Assembly: GCA_949126835.1 (NCBI GenBank)
Contig: OX421505.1
Span: 5,462,587-5,526,586 of the forward strand
DNA: 64,000 bases
DNA from: Anisus vortex
Lineage: Eukaryota; Mollusca; Gastropoda; Planorbidae
Reading direction: 5' to 3'
Shown here: one piece after another, positions 46,440-58,300 of the stretch
Layout: the number at the start of each line of letters is the position of its first letter
Numbering within the stretch: the stretch's first letter is position 1
Program-made: the position numbers and the translations under genes
The notes under the pieces: generated by a model
Seen by the model: the letters and a program-made list of their open reading frames with translations, nothing else
The model's database searches: none
What the model was told of the DNA's origin: nothing

Positions 46440-48796
46440 TTTATTTTCTTTAAACAAATATACTTAATTAGTAGAGCCTATGGATTATTCGTTTAAATTA
46501 TTGTCATTTTTGATGTAGACCCTTCAACAGTTCAATATTTCCCCTTGCATATTTGCCCCTCCCACCACTTTGTAGCCTACTATTAGTTCACCCCGCAACC
46601 TTTTCTTAACCCCAAAATCCCTTTAACTGCGTGGTCGACATTTTACCCGGCCTTACCGTCAAATGCTACGCCATAACTTGGCCCATAACCCATTTTTGCA
46701 AGAATATAGAGTATGGGCGCAATATACTATACATAATGAACAGTAATATTACAGTCTGGAGTTTACCAATTTTTTTTAAATCTAGACGATTAAATTAACA
46801 ACAACAAAATGAACTTGTAGATAAAAATACAACAAATAGTCAAAGTAGAAATATTTAATTAAATAATTGTTCCGCTAAAATGTTGTCATTCTCATTGTTA
46901 ACACTATGCTTACATTAATTAATGAAAGTTTAATGGAAGAAAATTTAGATCTACTTAATACTTAAATTAAGGAATAATTTTTTATTTATTTTTATCACAC
47001 AACTAATTAATTTCTTAAAATATATTTAACTCAATAAATATTTCATGTGTTAAAAAAAATCTGCTATTATTATTATATTTAATTTACTACTTGCAAGGTA
47101 AAGGTCATTTGTCGGACTGCTTAGCAGACGATAGTCTTTTTAAAAATAAGCCTAGTCTACTTTCTAGCCTCTTTAAATTTTACAATATGAGTGAGTTTTG
47201 AGTTTCAAAGTGTACATTGAGTAACATTGATAGATTTTAATTTAATTGAGATAACCGCAATTTAACTAATTTTCAAAACATTTATTTTTAGAATTAAGTT
47301 GTAAGAACATAGAATGTTTTAAATTGTGTATTTGTGCTTTTAATTTTAATGTAGCCTGCCACCTGCCTAATTAAAAATAGATAATGATAAAAATAAAAGA
47401 TTAAAACGATGACTATAATAAATGATAATGATGAAATAGAATAAGTTAATAAGTCACCATTTATTATAAGTATGTAAATGTAAAGTTTAGGCAAAACATA
47501 GCAAAGACCTAAGTAACTAAGTAGGCGTACTACTTAATGTAGGGATTAGACATGATTAGTATTGTCAAATATTATTCCTTTGGGCCTTTGGGGAATTAAA
47601 TATAACTTAAAAGTTAATGTAATGAGTAATGATGATATCCAAATATTACTAAATTACTACTTATTATAACCATAAATATTATATTTTTCTTTAAATCTAA
47701 AACTTTTGTTGGCTTTTATTGAATTTATTTGTTATATAATTATTTTGATGTTGTTGTTATTGTTATTTGTTATTGTGCAAAGTCTTTGACTGAAGCCCTT
47801 TCAATTTTGCTTTGGTTTATATTATTTCTTTTATGAAAATGTTTATTAATTTATTAAAGAAAAAAAAGATTAAATCATATGACTTATGCTGAGACTTTTA
47901 TTAGACTAAAATATTATAATTAAATTTCTGTTATAGTTTAAATATTTTTTAATTTGAACTTATATTATGCAATATTTGGTAGAGTTTAATGTTGTTTTTA
48001 TGATTTAAAAAAAAAAGCTTTTAGTAATTTTTAGATTACCTTTAAGTTGTATTATTTAATTGGTAATAATTCACACTTATGGAAGATTTGTTTAAATTAA
48101 TAAACTTATTGTGCTACTAGAGTAAATGTAACCTTTTTAGCATAGGTAGCCTAGATTAAGTAGTCCCACAAGTCTTTTGTGCTATTTTGGTTTAGGAAAA
48201 AACCCTGGCCTTATTTGAAATTGAGTAAGAATACACAAATTAAAAACAGTATAGTTAAAAAAAATAGGTTTGTCACAAAATTATTCTTATTTAATAAGTT
48301 TAACTAGTGAGCTCTATTAAATTTTATATTAAAATTTATTAAATTTAAATCATTATTTACATAGTACTTTATATTGTCCCGAAAATAAGGAAAATTTCTC
48401 TAAGTTTTAATAAATGCTGCATCATTCTGTCAATTTATATTTATAAATATTTTCATATATTATAAAGTTCTTTTCTAAGTTTAAAAAAAATAATTCCAAA
48501 TTGGGTTGTAGCTTTATTTCTAAAGCAAATTGTACCCATACTTTATTTAAATCTCATATTTTTAAAATTATGGAAAACACAAGTTTTTATCTGCTTTTAT
48601 ACACTATTTACATTTAAATGTGAACTTCAGTTTTCAATTTAACTCCATTTAAAATAAAAGTAATGTAATGCAGTCAAAAAACAATGTTTTAATATATAAT
48701 AAAAGGAACATGGAACTAAGAAAAGTTGAAGAAACACTTAATTTACTCTAGCAAAATTATAATTCGAAGCTATTTTCCATTTCTTTTATTCTTAAG
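46440..48796. other. AT-rich stretch without recognised features
   Basis: Very AT-rich, many homopolymers, no supported coding exon and no tandem array. If the candidate first exon at about 45.8 kb is real, this is an intron of gene B. Confidence 0.5.
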
Positions 48797-51700
48797 GAAA
48801 ATTTGAGCCTGAAATTAGCAAGTACAGAATGCAAGGACAATACTTATGAAGGTATTTATATTACATTGTTATTTTAGAGTTTGCTGAGTGGTATAAATAT
48901 GAATATATGATATATGGATTAGGATAAATATTAAAATATGGATATATATTCTTATTAACAAATATCAGAAAATGTTTATTTAAATGTAAACTGAACTTTT
49001 CAGAGAGTGTATATCCAGTTCTTAACCAAAAAGAAGACCAGTCAAATAACCAGGACAGTCTGCTAATAGGTAAAGGCTGTGGCTATTTGCACACGTGTGT
49101 AAATATAATACAGTGCTCTATTTGCACATGTGGGCAAATAGACTACTGTATACTATTTTCACACTGAATGCACATTGTGTTGTTTTTATGAAAATATCAT
49201 TTGTTTTGGTGTTTTGCCACCCAAATATGTGTCACTATAGTCTAGTATAGTAATTACACACATACCAAAACACTGTTGAACCAACTAAAATTAGGTTTTA
49301 TTTTACTTTCACAATTTAGCACGAGCAATATGATATGAAGCCAAGTAGGCCTACATTAGGCACATAAAGCTCAATGCTACATCTCAGACAATACAACTAC
49401 AACACAACAACATAGGCTACAACAAAACCAGCAAAATATCTTCAAAAACTTTATTCATTCTAGGAAACAGAACAATCAAATATAAAACATAAAAAAATAT
49501 ATCATGGAAATAAAAAACAAGTTATGCCTGCATTACTGCTCACTGCTAGTTAAGTAGCCTACAGGTACCAGCATCCCATTTATGAGAGGTGAAAATTAAA
49601 TTATCATACAACAGAATATAACTATTAAAGCAATTTCCACCAACTTTAACCAAGCCAAACAATCTTATAAAAGAGTAGTGAAAAAACACTTCATAAAACT
49701 TTGACAAAACCATACCAAAGACCGATTCTTACACTTAGGCTTATAGTTGGACAACTGTCTATAAAAAATGTTTACTCATTTGGCTAACCTGACAATTTTA
49801 AATTACCCTATCAGTGATTACCCGTGTGTTTTATGTATAGGGCCTACTTGGTGTTACAGTATTATTATTATTTCTGCAGGCGTGTAAGATGGTTTAATGT
49901 TAACATATAGAATAATCGAGGAGGATTCCAACAACAGCCTGTGGAGGCTTATAAAAAGTAAACGTAGCGACCCGACGGGCACTGCACCCTTAAAGCATAA
50001 CGGCTTGTCTTACAGTGATAGCAAGACGAAATTTGACATTTTAAATCATCAATTCTGCGACGCTTTCACGAGAGAGGACGTAAGCACAACACCTAACATG
50101 GACGACTCCTCATACCCAGACATGCCGGCTATAAAGGTCAATACCAACGGCGTCCATAAGCTGCTCTCTAACCTTAACCCCACAAAAGCTGCGGGCCCAG
50201 ACGATATACCCTGCCGACTACTCAAAGAATTAGCATCAGAACTGGCACCTGTATTGACCCTCTTATTCAACAAATCACTGGCCTCCGGGGAATTACCAGG
50301 TATCTGGAAACACGCCCGAGTGCAACCAGTATTCAAAAAAGGGGACAGAAGCCTACCAGGCAACTATAGGCCAATCTCATTGACGTGTGTGTGTTGTAAG
50401 CTTCTCGAACACATTGTTACGTCTGAAATCTCTAGCCACCTGAACATGTATAAACATCATCACAGATGCTCAACACGGATTCAGGAAAAAGAGATCCTGC
50501 GAGTCTCAGCTCATCCTCACCGTTGACGACTTGGCAGCGACCGTCGACAAGGCTGGGCAAACCGATACCATCCTGCTAGATTTTTCAAAGGCCTTTGACA
50601 AGGTCCCTCACAAGCGCCTCCTTCTCAAGTTGGATTACTACGGTATAAGAGGGCAGACCAAGAGATGGATTGATAACTTCCTCGTCGGCCGAAACAACAG
50701 GTTGTCGTAGAGGGTGAAACTTCCACAATAGGACCGGTCATATCTGGAGTACCTCAGGGCTCGGTTCTTGGGCCTTTGCTGTTCTTGATATTCATCAACG
50801 ACTTGGAGAGTGGACTTCACTCCAGGGTACGACTCTTTGCAGATGACACCATCCTGTACGCTCCAATCGATAGCCCTGATGATGCTGTCCACTTACAGGA
50901 AGATCTCCTAAAGCTAGAGGCCTGGGCATCGAAATGGCAAATGGAGTTCAACGTCGATAAATGCCTCCTCCTCTCTGTTTCCAGAAAAAGAACTAGGGTA
51001 CCAACTAGCTATACTTTAAATGGCCAATCTCTTGCAAGGGTGTCAGAAGCCAAATACTTGGGTTTGAACATCACAGAAAACCTCCACTGGAGCATACATG
51101 TTCAATCCATTGTTGCCAAGTCTAACAGAGTCTGCGCCTTCATCCATAGAAACCTAAAGGGGTGTTCCACGAAAATTCAGACCCACTGTTATAAAAGCTT
51201 AGCTCGCCCCATCCTAGAATACGCCTCGCCAGTTTGGGACCCCACCAGCAAAACCTGATTGACAAACTGGAGATGACCCAGCGACGCGCAGCACGTCGAA
51301 TACTAGAGGACTACAGCACCAAATCAAGCGCCTCTGCCTTAGTAGCAACTCCACCTAGATACACTACAACAACGAAGAGCAATTGACAAAGTGTCCATGA
51401 TTTATAAAATCATCAACGACCACGTGGACCTTTCGACCCAAACAAGTAGAATGCAGAAAGTGTCCCGCTCTACCCGAGGCCATCAGCTCAAGCTGCATGT
51501 CCCACATGCACGCACGGACGTCTACAAACATTCTTTTTTTCCGTCAGCCATTAGGCTGTGGAACACCCTGGACCAGGCCTCCATCACTGCCCCTACAGTT
51601 CCGGCCTTCAAATCGTCACTAAAGTGCTGGTCCAAAAACCTAAAGTGACACTCTTTTATCTGTATATAACTGTTGTTTGCTATGTAAAGGTTTGCTATGT

Positions 51701-54345
51701 TATTTTATGTGTATCTAAATTGTGGACTTTTTCCTCGGTTCTACGGGGTCTCCACAGTATTACGAAGAAGAAGAAGAAGAAGTAGAACTTGAGTTTACAT
51801 TGAATAATTCAGACGAAAGTTTATGACATATAAAATCATAAGTAGTCGAATCACATGGTCCACAATTATTAGCCTACATAATAGGTCTACACAAATTGTC
51901 AATGGTACTATAAAATCTTCATTGAAAATTAGCTTCAATATATTATATTCATCATCACCCGAGCACTATATCCAGCTCCTTATAATATTCTTTAGGCCTA
52001 TCTCTTAAGTCCACACTTTTAGACTTATTAATGTTTTAAATGAAGTTAAGTTACTGGTTTTCATGGTTTGTTCAGGCCACCCATTCCATGCAAGAATGCC
52101 ACTCGAGAAGAAAGAGTAGGCTACTTATATGCCATATGCATTAATTTTTCTCACATAAGGGATAATGAAAATGTTTTTGTCTGTGTTTTAAGTTTTAGAC
52201 TGATTAAATCATGGTAGGCCCTAGGCCTAAACTACAAACCTTAGGGCCTATTTAAAACTTTATAATTTTATATGGTAGGCCACATCCTGCTTTTTATATT
52301 TAATTTTAATGACACCCGCTGGTAATTGACTCGACCTACAATACTTAGGCTATTAATTATTTTAAGCTGCGGCTAAACTTAAAAAAAAAAAAAAATTGCA
52401 TTGGTCGACGGCGGAGGTTGAACATATCACAGCCAGATGACAGCCCACTGTGCTAACCGTTGGGCCACGAAACCGTATACCACTTGAACCAACAAATACT
52501 AGTAGTAACTAAGTGCTTTTTTTTTTGGAGCAGTCTAATAGGTCAAATATAACTATCAATGCGCATGCGCTTTGAAAAAAAATGCGCAAAAGAAATGCGC
52601 AGTCAAATATAATTATCAATGCGCATGCCCAGTGTAAAATGCGCAAAAGAATTGCGCAGTCAAATATAATTATCAGTGCGGATGCGGTGTGTTAATAGAC
52701 ACTCCCTATGTAAATTATTGGTTAATGAAACGAAATGTAAAAAGTTAAGTACCCTTCAGGTCAAACAAATCCACAGTGCCATTGAAGCAGCGTTAACCAG
52801 TTTCTGTCTCCACGTCATACTAGATGATTGTGTACACAGGGGCCTCTAGTCTACCCAACTAAGGCCTGGTACCCAACAGAGCTGGGTAGACTTAAGGACA
52901 CCCTCAAGACCCTAAGAAAAAATTGTAGCCTTCACCAGGATTCAAACCGTGCCCCATAAATGTATGTGGTGGGTTTTAAAACAGCCTTTTACTCAGTGAT
53001 TCGACAAACAGTTCGATTTCTTTGCTCTGGTGGCAAAACACCCAACAAGCATTTATTTTCGTAAAACAAGACAGGTACCCAAGACGAGGTGACCAATGAG
53101 ACAGGATAAAATGTAAACTATCTAAACACCAGCAATAGGACATCGGGCACGACAGCATTGTTACCTTTTGGCAGGTTGGAATCAAGTCAGCCGACTTAAC
53201 AATGCGCGCTGTTTTGATTTTAGGTATTGCCAACTCTGCTGTCAAACTAACTGATTTTACATAGGGCACTATATCACATGTATAAATAAATAATGTGTAA
53301 AATGTATAAATATTTGTATATTAAGAATATTGCTATTAAATAGAAAACCATCTGTTTCACATATAATTAATTTAGTTTGTTGATATTTGTATTTATCTGT
53401 ACAGGTGAACATGAGAATCAGGTTTTACCTTGTGGAGAAATTGACTTACACCAGCATGTGACAAACTGTAAGAAGAATGCAGGTCATCCAAAGTTTATAC
53501 CTATTCAATCATTCAGCTTAAAACATCTACCTGAAGGTCACCGTGACAGTGATTTGTATGAATTCATCAAAGCTGCAGCTGACCTGACAGTTAGACTAAG
53601 TGTCACCATGACCAGTCCATACAGACCAGAGTTTTGGCCAAACACAAAGATTCAATATTTTTTGACTGAACTGAGAGGAAAGAAAACATTGAGGACAGGA
53701 TCTGGGAGGGTGTGTAATGTGAGGAAGTACACAGATGATGATGAACAATGGGATTATACAACATGTCCATGTGATAAATGTACAGATTCAGACAAACCCA
53801 GCAAAGTTTGGTGGGAGATTTGTGTGACTACAGCTGCACATGTGGTTGTTGATGACATTGAGGCAAGCCACACGACCTTGAGATTGTTTTATGATAGTGA
53901 AGATAGTGAATTGGTTATTCTTAAAGATAAGAGACGTGTTGTTGATGTAAACATTGAAGGAGACATTTGTAGGTTTACCTTTGTGACTTGTGATCAAAAT
54001 TTGGGAAATAAATTGAAGAAAATGGAGGAACATTTGTATGATGTCTGGTTGAAAGTCTTTGACAAATACAGAGAAGCTCGAGATATTGACAAGTTGAACT
54101 TTATAGTGTCACATCCTCATGGATGTTTTAAACAGGTCAGTCTTGGTCAATGGAAGGACAAAGTAAATGTGATGAGTTGGTTCAATGTCCATAAGTTTAC
54201 TTACACAACATGTACATGTCCAGGAAGTAGTGGAGCCAGTGTCCACTGTGTGGGGTATTATCTTGGTGATTGGTCTACTGACCTTGTCCATAGTGGAAGT
54301 TTAAAGTCTGGACTTAATTACAGTGGAGCTAGTCCAGTTGAGTAA
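48797..54345 (+). CDS. Trypsin-like (PA clan) protein B
   Basis: Three exons are supported: 48797-48851 (ENLSLKLASTECKDNTYE), 49004-49069 (ESVYPVLNQKEDQSNNQD) and 53405-54345, with phase-1 junctions at 48851/49004 and 49069/53405. The last exon is exactly as long as that of paralogue A (941 bp) and mostly identical in protein. Likely catalytic His lies in TAAHVVVDD (codon 53839), a candidate Asp in FVTCDQNLG (53992) and Ser in CPGSSGASVHC (54229). The NCKKN, LPEGHRDSDLYE, CPCDKC and VSHPHGC features are kept. The region before the His and the loop before the Ser differ most between copies. The last intron is 4.3 kb against 129 bp in A because a LINE, LINE ends and SINEs inserted. The start codon and any signal peptide lie upstream and are unproven. 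Peptidase activity and role are inference. Confidence 0.78.
49897..51783 (+). pseudogene. LINE (CR1/Jockey-like) in the last intron of gene B
   Basis: Plus-strand pieces in order: KAAGPDDIPCRLLKELASEL and GNYRPISLTCVCCKLLEHIV (49897-50526), then in another frame QHGFRKKRSCESQL and DFSKAFDKVPHKRLL. These are followed by GPLLFLIFINDLE, catalytic FADDT, SEAKYLGLNI and LARPILEYASPVWDP (50776-51258), and a C-terminal HSFFPSAIRLWNTLDQ with stop (51391-51648). The 3' end is (GAA)n at 51767-51782. At least three frame breaks make it inactive, though the blocks are well preserved. A related 3' piece lies inverted at 56581-56990. Confidence 0.88.
51980..52280 (-). pseudogene. LINE 3' end (family 1), minus strand
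   Basis: The reverse complement reads tcgagtggcattcttgcatg, gaatgggtggcctgaacaaa and accagtaacttaac, as at 38220-38285. It lies in the last intron of gene B. Confidence 0.7.
52430..52490 (-). pseudogene. tRNA-like sequence
   Basis: The minus strand has TGGCCCAACGGTTAGCACAG (A-box region) and GTTCAACCTCC (degenerate B box) about 35 nt apart. Stems do not close well. It is probably the head of a second tRNA-derived SINE or a tRNA pseudogene. Confidence 0.4.
52545..52690 (+). repeat. Tandem repeat rich in TGCGCA motifs
   Basis: Two and a half units of about 57-60 bp, each with agtcaaatataattatcaat, gcgcatgc and aatgcgcaaaaga. The first unit contains TGCGCATGCGCT. Confidence 0.85.
52790..52960 (-). 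mobile_element. tRNA-derived SINE, minus strand
   Basis: The reverse complement reads GGTTTGAATCCTGGTGAAGG (B box), then aagtctacccagctctgttg and ggtaccaggccttagttggg, matching the SINE family at 40708 and 55610. It is truncated at both ends. Confidence 0.7.
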
Positions 54346-54577
54346 TTGTATTGAATTAATTGTTTGTCAAAATGTTAACAAACAACTTGGAGGATGTTTT
54401 ATATCTGTTTTTATCACTTAAAATTTATTTCATGTATCTAATAATCTGTATTCACTTTATTGTTTTTGTTTTAGATATAAAGATATTTATATTCTCTTCT
54501 GTTATATTTATAGTTTTGTATAAATTGTAAACATTTTACTTGTAAACATTTTAAACAGTTTATTGTTTCTGTATTTA

Positions 54578-54583
54578 AATAAA
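54578..54583 (+). terminator. Candidate polyadenylation signal of protein gene B
   Basis: AATAAA about 233 bases after the stop in a context shared with gene A. The flank continues to match gene A up to about 55225. Confidence 0.5.
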
Positions 54584-55386
54584 CTTTATACATTTATATC
54601 TTAATGTCTTCTTGTTGTTTATATCTATCACGTCATGTTTATGTTGTTATAAATCTGTTTATTTAATTTTACATTTATTAAACTTGAATAAATCAAATTG
54701 TAAACAAATATATCGACAATAGGACATCTTGACATCTAGTTCCTGCATTCACTTGAAACTTGAATAAAGTTTTATAAATTATATAAACAATCAAAAACAA
54801 CAAATAATTTAATTTTACATTTAAATATTTATAACTTAAGAAATATAATCAACAACTAATAAACAAATAGATTTATACAAAAATTAAATTTTAAGACTTA
54901 AAAATATTTTAAATTGGCATACAAAATCAAAGCGGTATCTTTTTCACTGAATATTAATTAAAGGAAAAAAAAATTGAAAATTGTAAACTCTATAAGTTTT
55001 ACTGAGTTATCGGAATTGCAAGAATATTTTTATTCTATACTCATTGACAATATTTAATTTATTCAAACATTCAATAATGTTTTAGCTAATTAACGTTTCA
55101 AGGTATTTTAAATAATGCATTTATTTTATTTTTTTTGCACTTTTATTTTCAATAAAAAAGAAAAAAATATTTCGTAATTAAAAGAGTTGCATGCTTTTTT
55201 TTTTAACCCGAATCCATTCGTTACCTGTATTATTTGCTTCCTTGCCTACATTATAATTTTGGATACGCCACTGCCAAGAATAAATGTTGACAGGCCAACC
55301 TTCAGTTCATGTCTCAAATAACATTAGAACAAACTATTGCTGAACATTAAACATTGATGTTTGTTGGAATAAACACACGACTCATA

Positions 55387-58300
55387 ATGGCATCTTGTAA
55401 GCTTATTGCTATTATTTTGGTCATATCTCTTGCTGCACTGAGTAAGTATTTAGTCATTAATTGAGTCTTATTGTATATATTTTATAACTTTATGTACAAT
55501 TGCTGTCAAATGCCCTTATTGGTTCTATAAATGCCTGGCTACTATACTCACAAACTGATAATAAGCACTCTAATCATTTCCCATTAACACTTGAATAACT
55601 TTAAAAGAAATCATATAGGCCGAGCGGCAGCGCGTTCGACTGGCGTACCAAAGGTTCGAATCCTGGTGAAGGATATAATGTTTTCTCGGGTCCGGAGGGT
55701 GCCCCTGAGTCGACCCAGCTTTGATTTGTACCTGTATTTAGTTAGGCTGTTGTGCATAGTGCTGGCCACACAATCACCAAGTATGTCGTGGCCACAGAAA
55801 CTGATGAAGGCTGCTTCACCGGACCTATGTATCAATTTGGTCCGACGGGATACTTTACTTACTTTAATATAACACACAAGAGACTACCTTTTTAGTATAC
55901 ACAACATCAATGTAATTTTACAATGGATTAAAGAACATATTGGCACACTTGGCGATGAACAAAAACTGACACCTTGGCAAGAAAGGTACCAATCAGAAAA
56001 AAACTGTCAATTACAACGAAGTAAAAAAATATGCTAAAATCATTTTACAGAGGAATGGTGAAATCAATTGGCACAAGGAAACAGTAGAAGAAAGTTGTGC
56101 ATTAAAACAAACATGAACGACAAAAAAAATTAAGACAACATAAAGTTTCCTCCCCACCAAAGAACAATGTATAATATATCAGTTAAGAAAATGACATATT
56201 GTACTCATCTAAACTCTAAACAAAATAAACTGAACACACACATACTTTAAACATCATACCACATCGTACTGAATTAAGTTAATTAAGTTAACCAGAACAT
56301 TCATTATTGACACCTCACTTTACTCAACCTACAATGACCAACACACTTAATAATGTTATGAAACAAATAACAAAAGATATAACTTTTTGCTTGGCATTGA
56401 ATGCAAGAGAGCCAACAGCTCTTTTTCATTATACTGTGGAGATCACTTTATACCCGAGGAAAAAAATCCACATTGTTTGGATAAGTTGATTGGGAATACT
56501 CTTGGATCAAATTGTGCATTGCTACTTATAATATTTATAACATACAACAATAGTTTTAAGCTTAAGCCGACGACAAAGTTTCATTTGCTAGTCCAAACCT
56601 TCAGTGATGACTTGAAAGTCGGCGCAGAGGGGGCAATGACGGATGTTTGGTCTAATGAGTAGCACAGTCTAATGGACGACGGAAGAAAACGACTATTTGT
56701 AAACGTCAGTGTGTGCCTGTAGAAAACGCAATTTGAGCTAATGGCCTCTAGTAGAGCGGGACACTTGTTGGATTGTGTGGGCGTGTCAACGAGGCCATTC
56801 ATGATTTTGTACATCATCGTGACTTTGACTACCGCTCTGCGGTGTTGTAGGGACTCAAGATGGAGTTCCGACACCAGAGCAAAGTCGTTTGTTTTGAGGC
56901 GGTAGTCCTGTAGGATACGACGTGCTGCACGTGTTTGGCTCATTTCCAGTGTAGATTTCAGGATTTGGTGGTGGGATCTACCGTCGATGCAGCCTAGTTA
57001 GGAGTTGAAGAAGTAGAAGAAATTTATAATGCTGGATAAAATTAAATATTTTATGCCTAATTTCCCAACATTTTGTAATTGTCTAGTTTATATTTATTTG
57101 GAACAATACAATTATCTTTTCGTTTAGCACAGAATATAAAATCACAGCAAGTGTCCATTGTAAAAAGAAAACTCGTAACGATAGACGCTTTCAGGTGTCA
57201 TCAATTTCCAGGTTTCATTTATGATGTGTTTGGTGATTCAGCAATGTGTTACTATTGGTCAGAAGACTATAAACCGTTTAAGCAAGCTCAAGCTAAATGT
57301 GAAGGTTTTTGTAATACACATTATCTAGATATAATATGAGTGTTCGTTATTTAGATATCTATTTTTAGATTTTTAGATATATGTTTTTAATTTAGATATA
57401 TTATGTATGTATTTTATCTAGATATATGTGCTTTTGTTATCCAGATATGGAATATGTGTGCCTGTTATCTAGATATGTGTGTGTTTGTTATCCAGACATA
57501 TGTGTGCTAGTTATCTAGATCAGGGATCGGCAACCTTTAGCTTGTAGTGTGCCAAACTAGGATTTCTAAATCATTAAGCGTGCCAACAGCGTGAAAGTCA
57601 AACAGCTCAACTATATTACTTTTATAACACAATTTATTTAGTGCCGTAGCAAGACCAAGACCAAAAGAAAAGGAGCGTTATAGAGAAAATCATTAAAGCA
57701 TATTATATTTAATAACAAATAAACATGTTCGTTATTAGCATCTTTTTTTAAAAAGCCATTCATAGCTAATACAGAATTTCATTTATCAACTTTCACATTA
57801 ATGGTTAATGTATCAACATTTGATGCTAGTTGTCAAGATATCATTCTAGTTAGATGTAAACATTCTTTATATTTTGATCTCTGCATAACTGAGATTTCAG
57901 CTTATGTATTATTTCTAGTGAGTCTATGAATCTCAGACTGTACATTATTAAATTGTTGGTGCAGTTAAGCGGAATAGATACGAAGTGATCATACAAACTG
58001 GGTAGTTAATGTAATGTTTAGAACCGTACATATACATTATTTAGTCATATAATATTTGTATAATTTTCATTAGAGTTTGATCATTTTAAAGTTTTAATTA
58101 GTGAAAGGACCAAACTGATCGTAGATAAATTGTAAGCCATTCGTTATTTTTTAAAGGAAACCACAAAAATGAAACGGAAAATTATATAATTATAATAAGT
58201 TTTGGATAAACAATTCCTTTCTTTCTATCCCATGAAAATTCGTCTACAAATTGATCATTGGTTACGATACCATATTTTTCCAAAACAAATTCGCTGATTG

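Noticed and set aside
52976..53269. 97-codon minus-strand ORF in the last intron of gene B
   Set aside because: No family resemblance or splice support; it probably lies in repeat-derived sequence next to the SINE.
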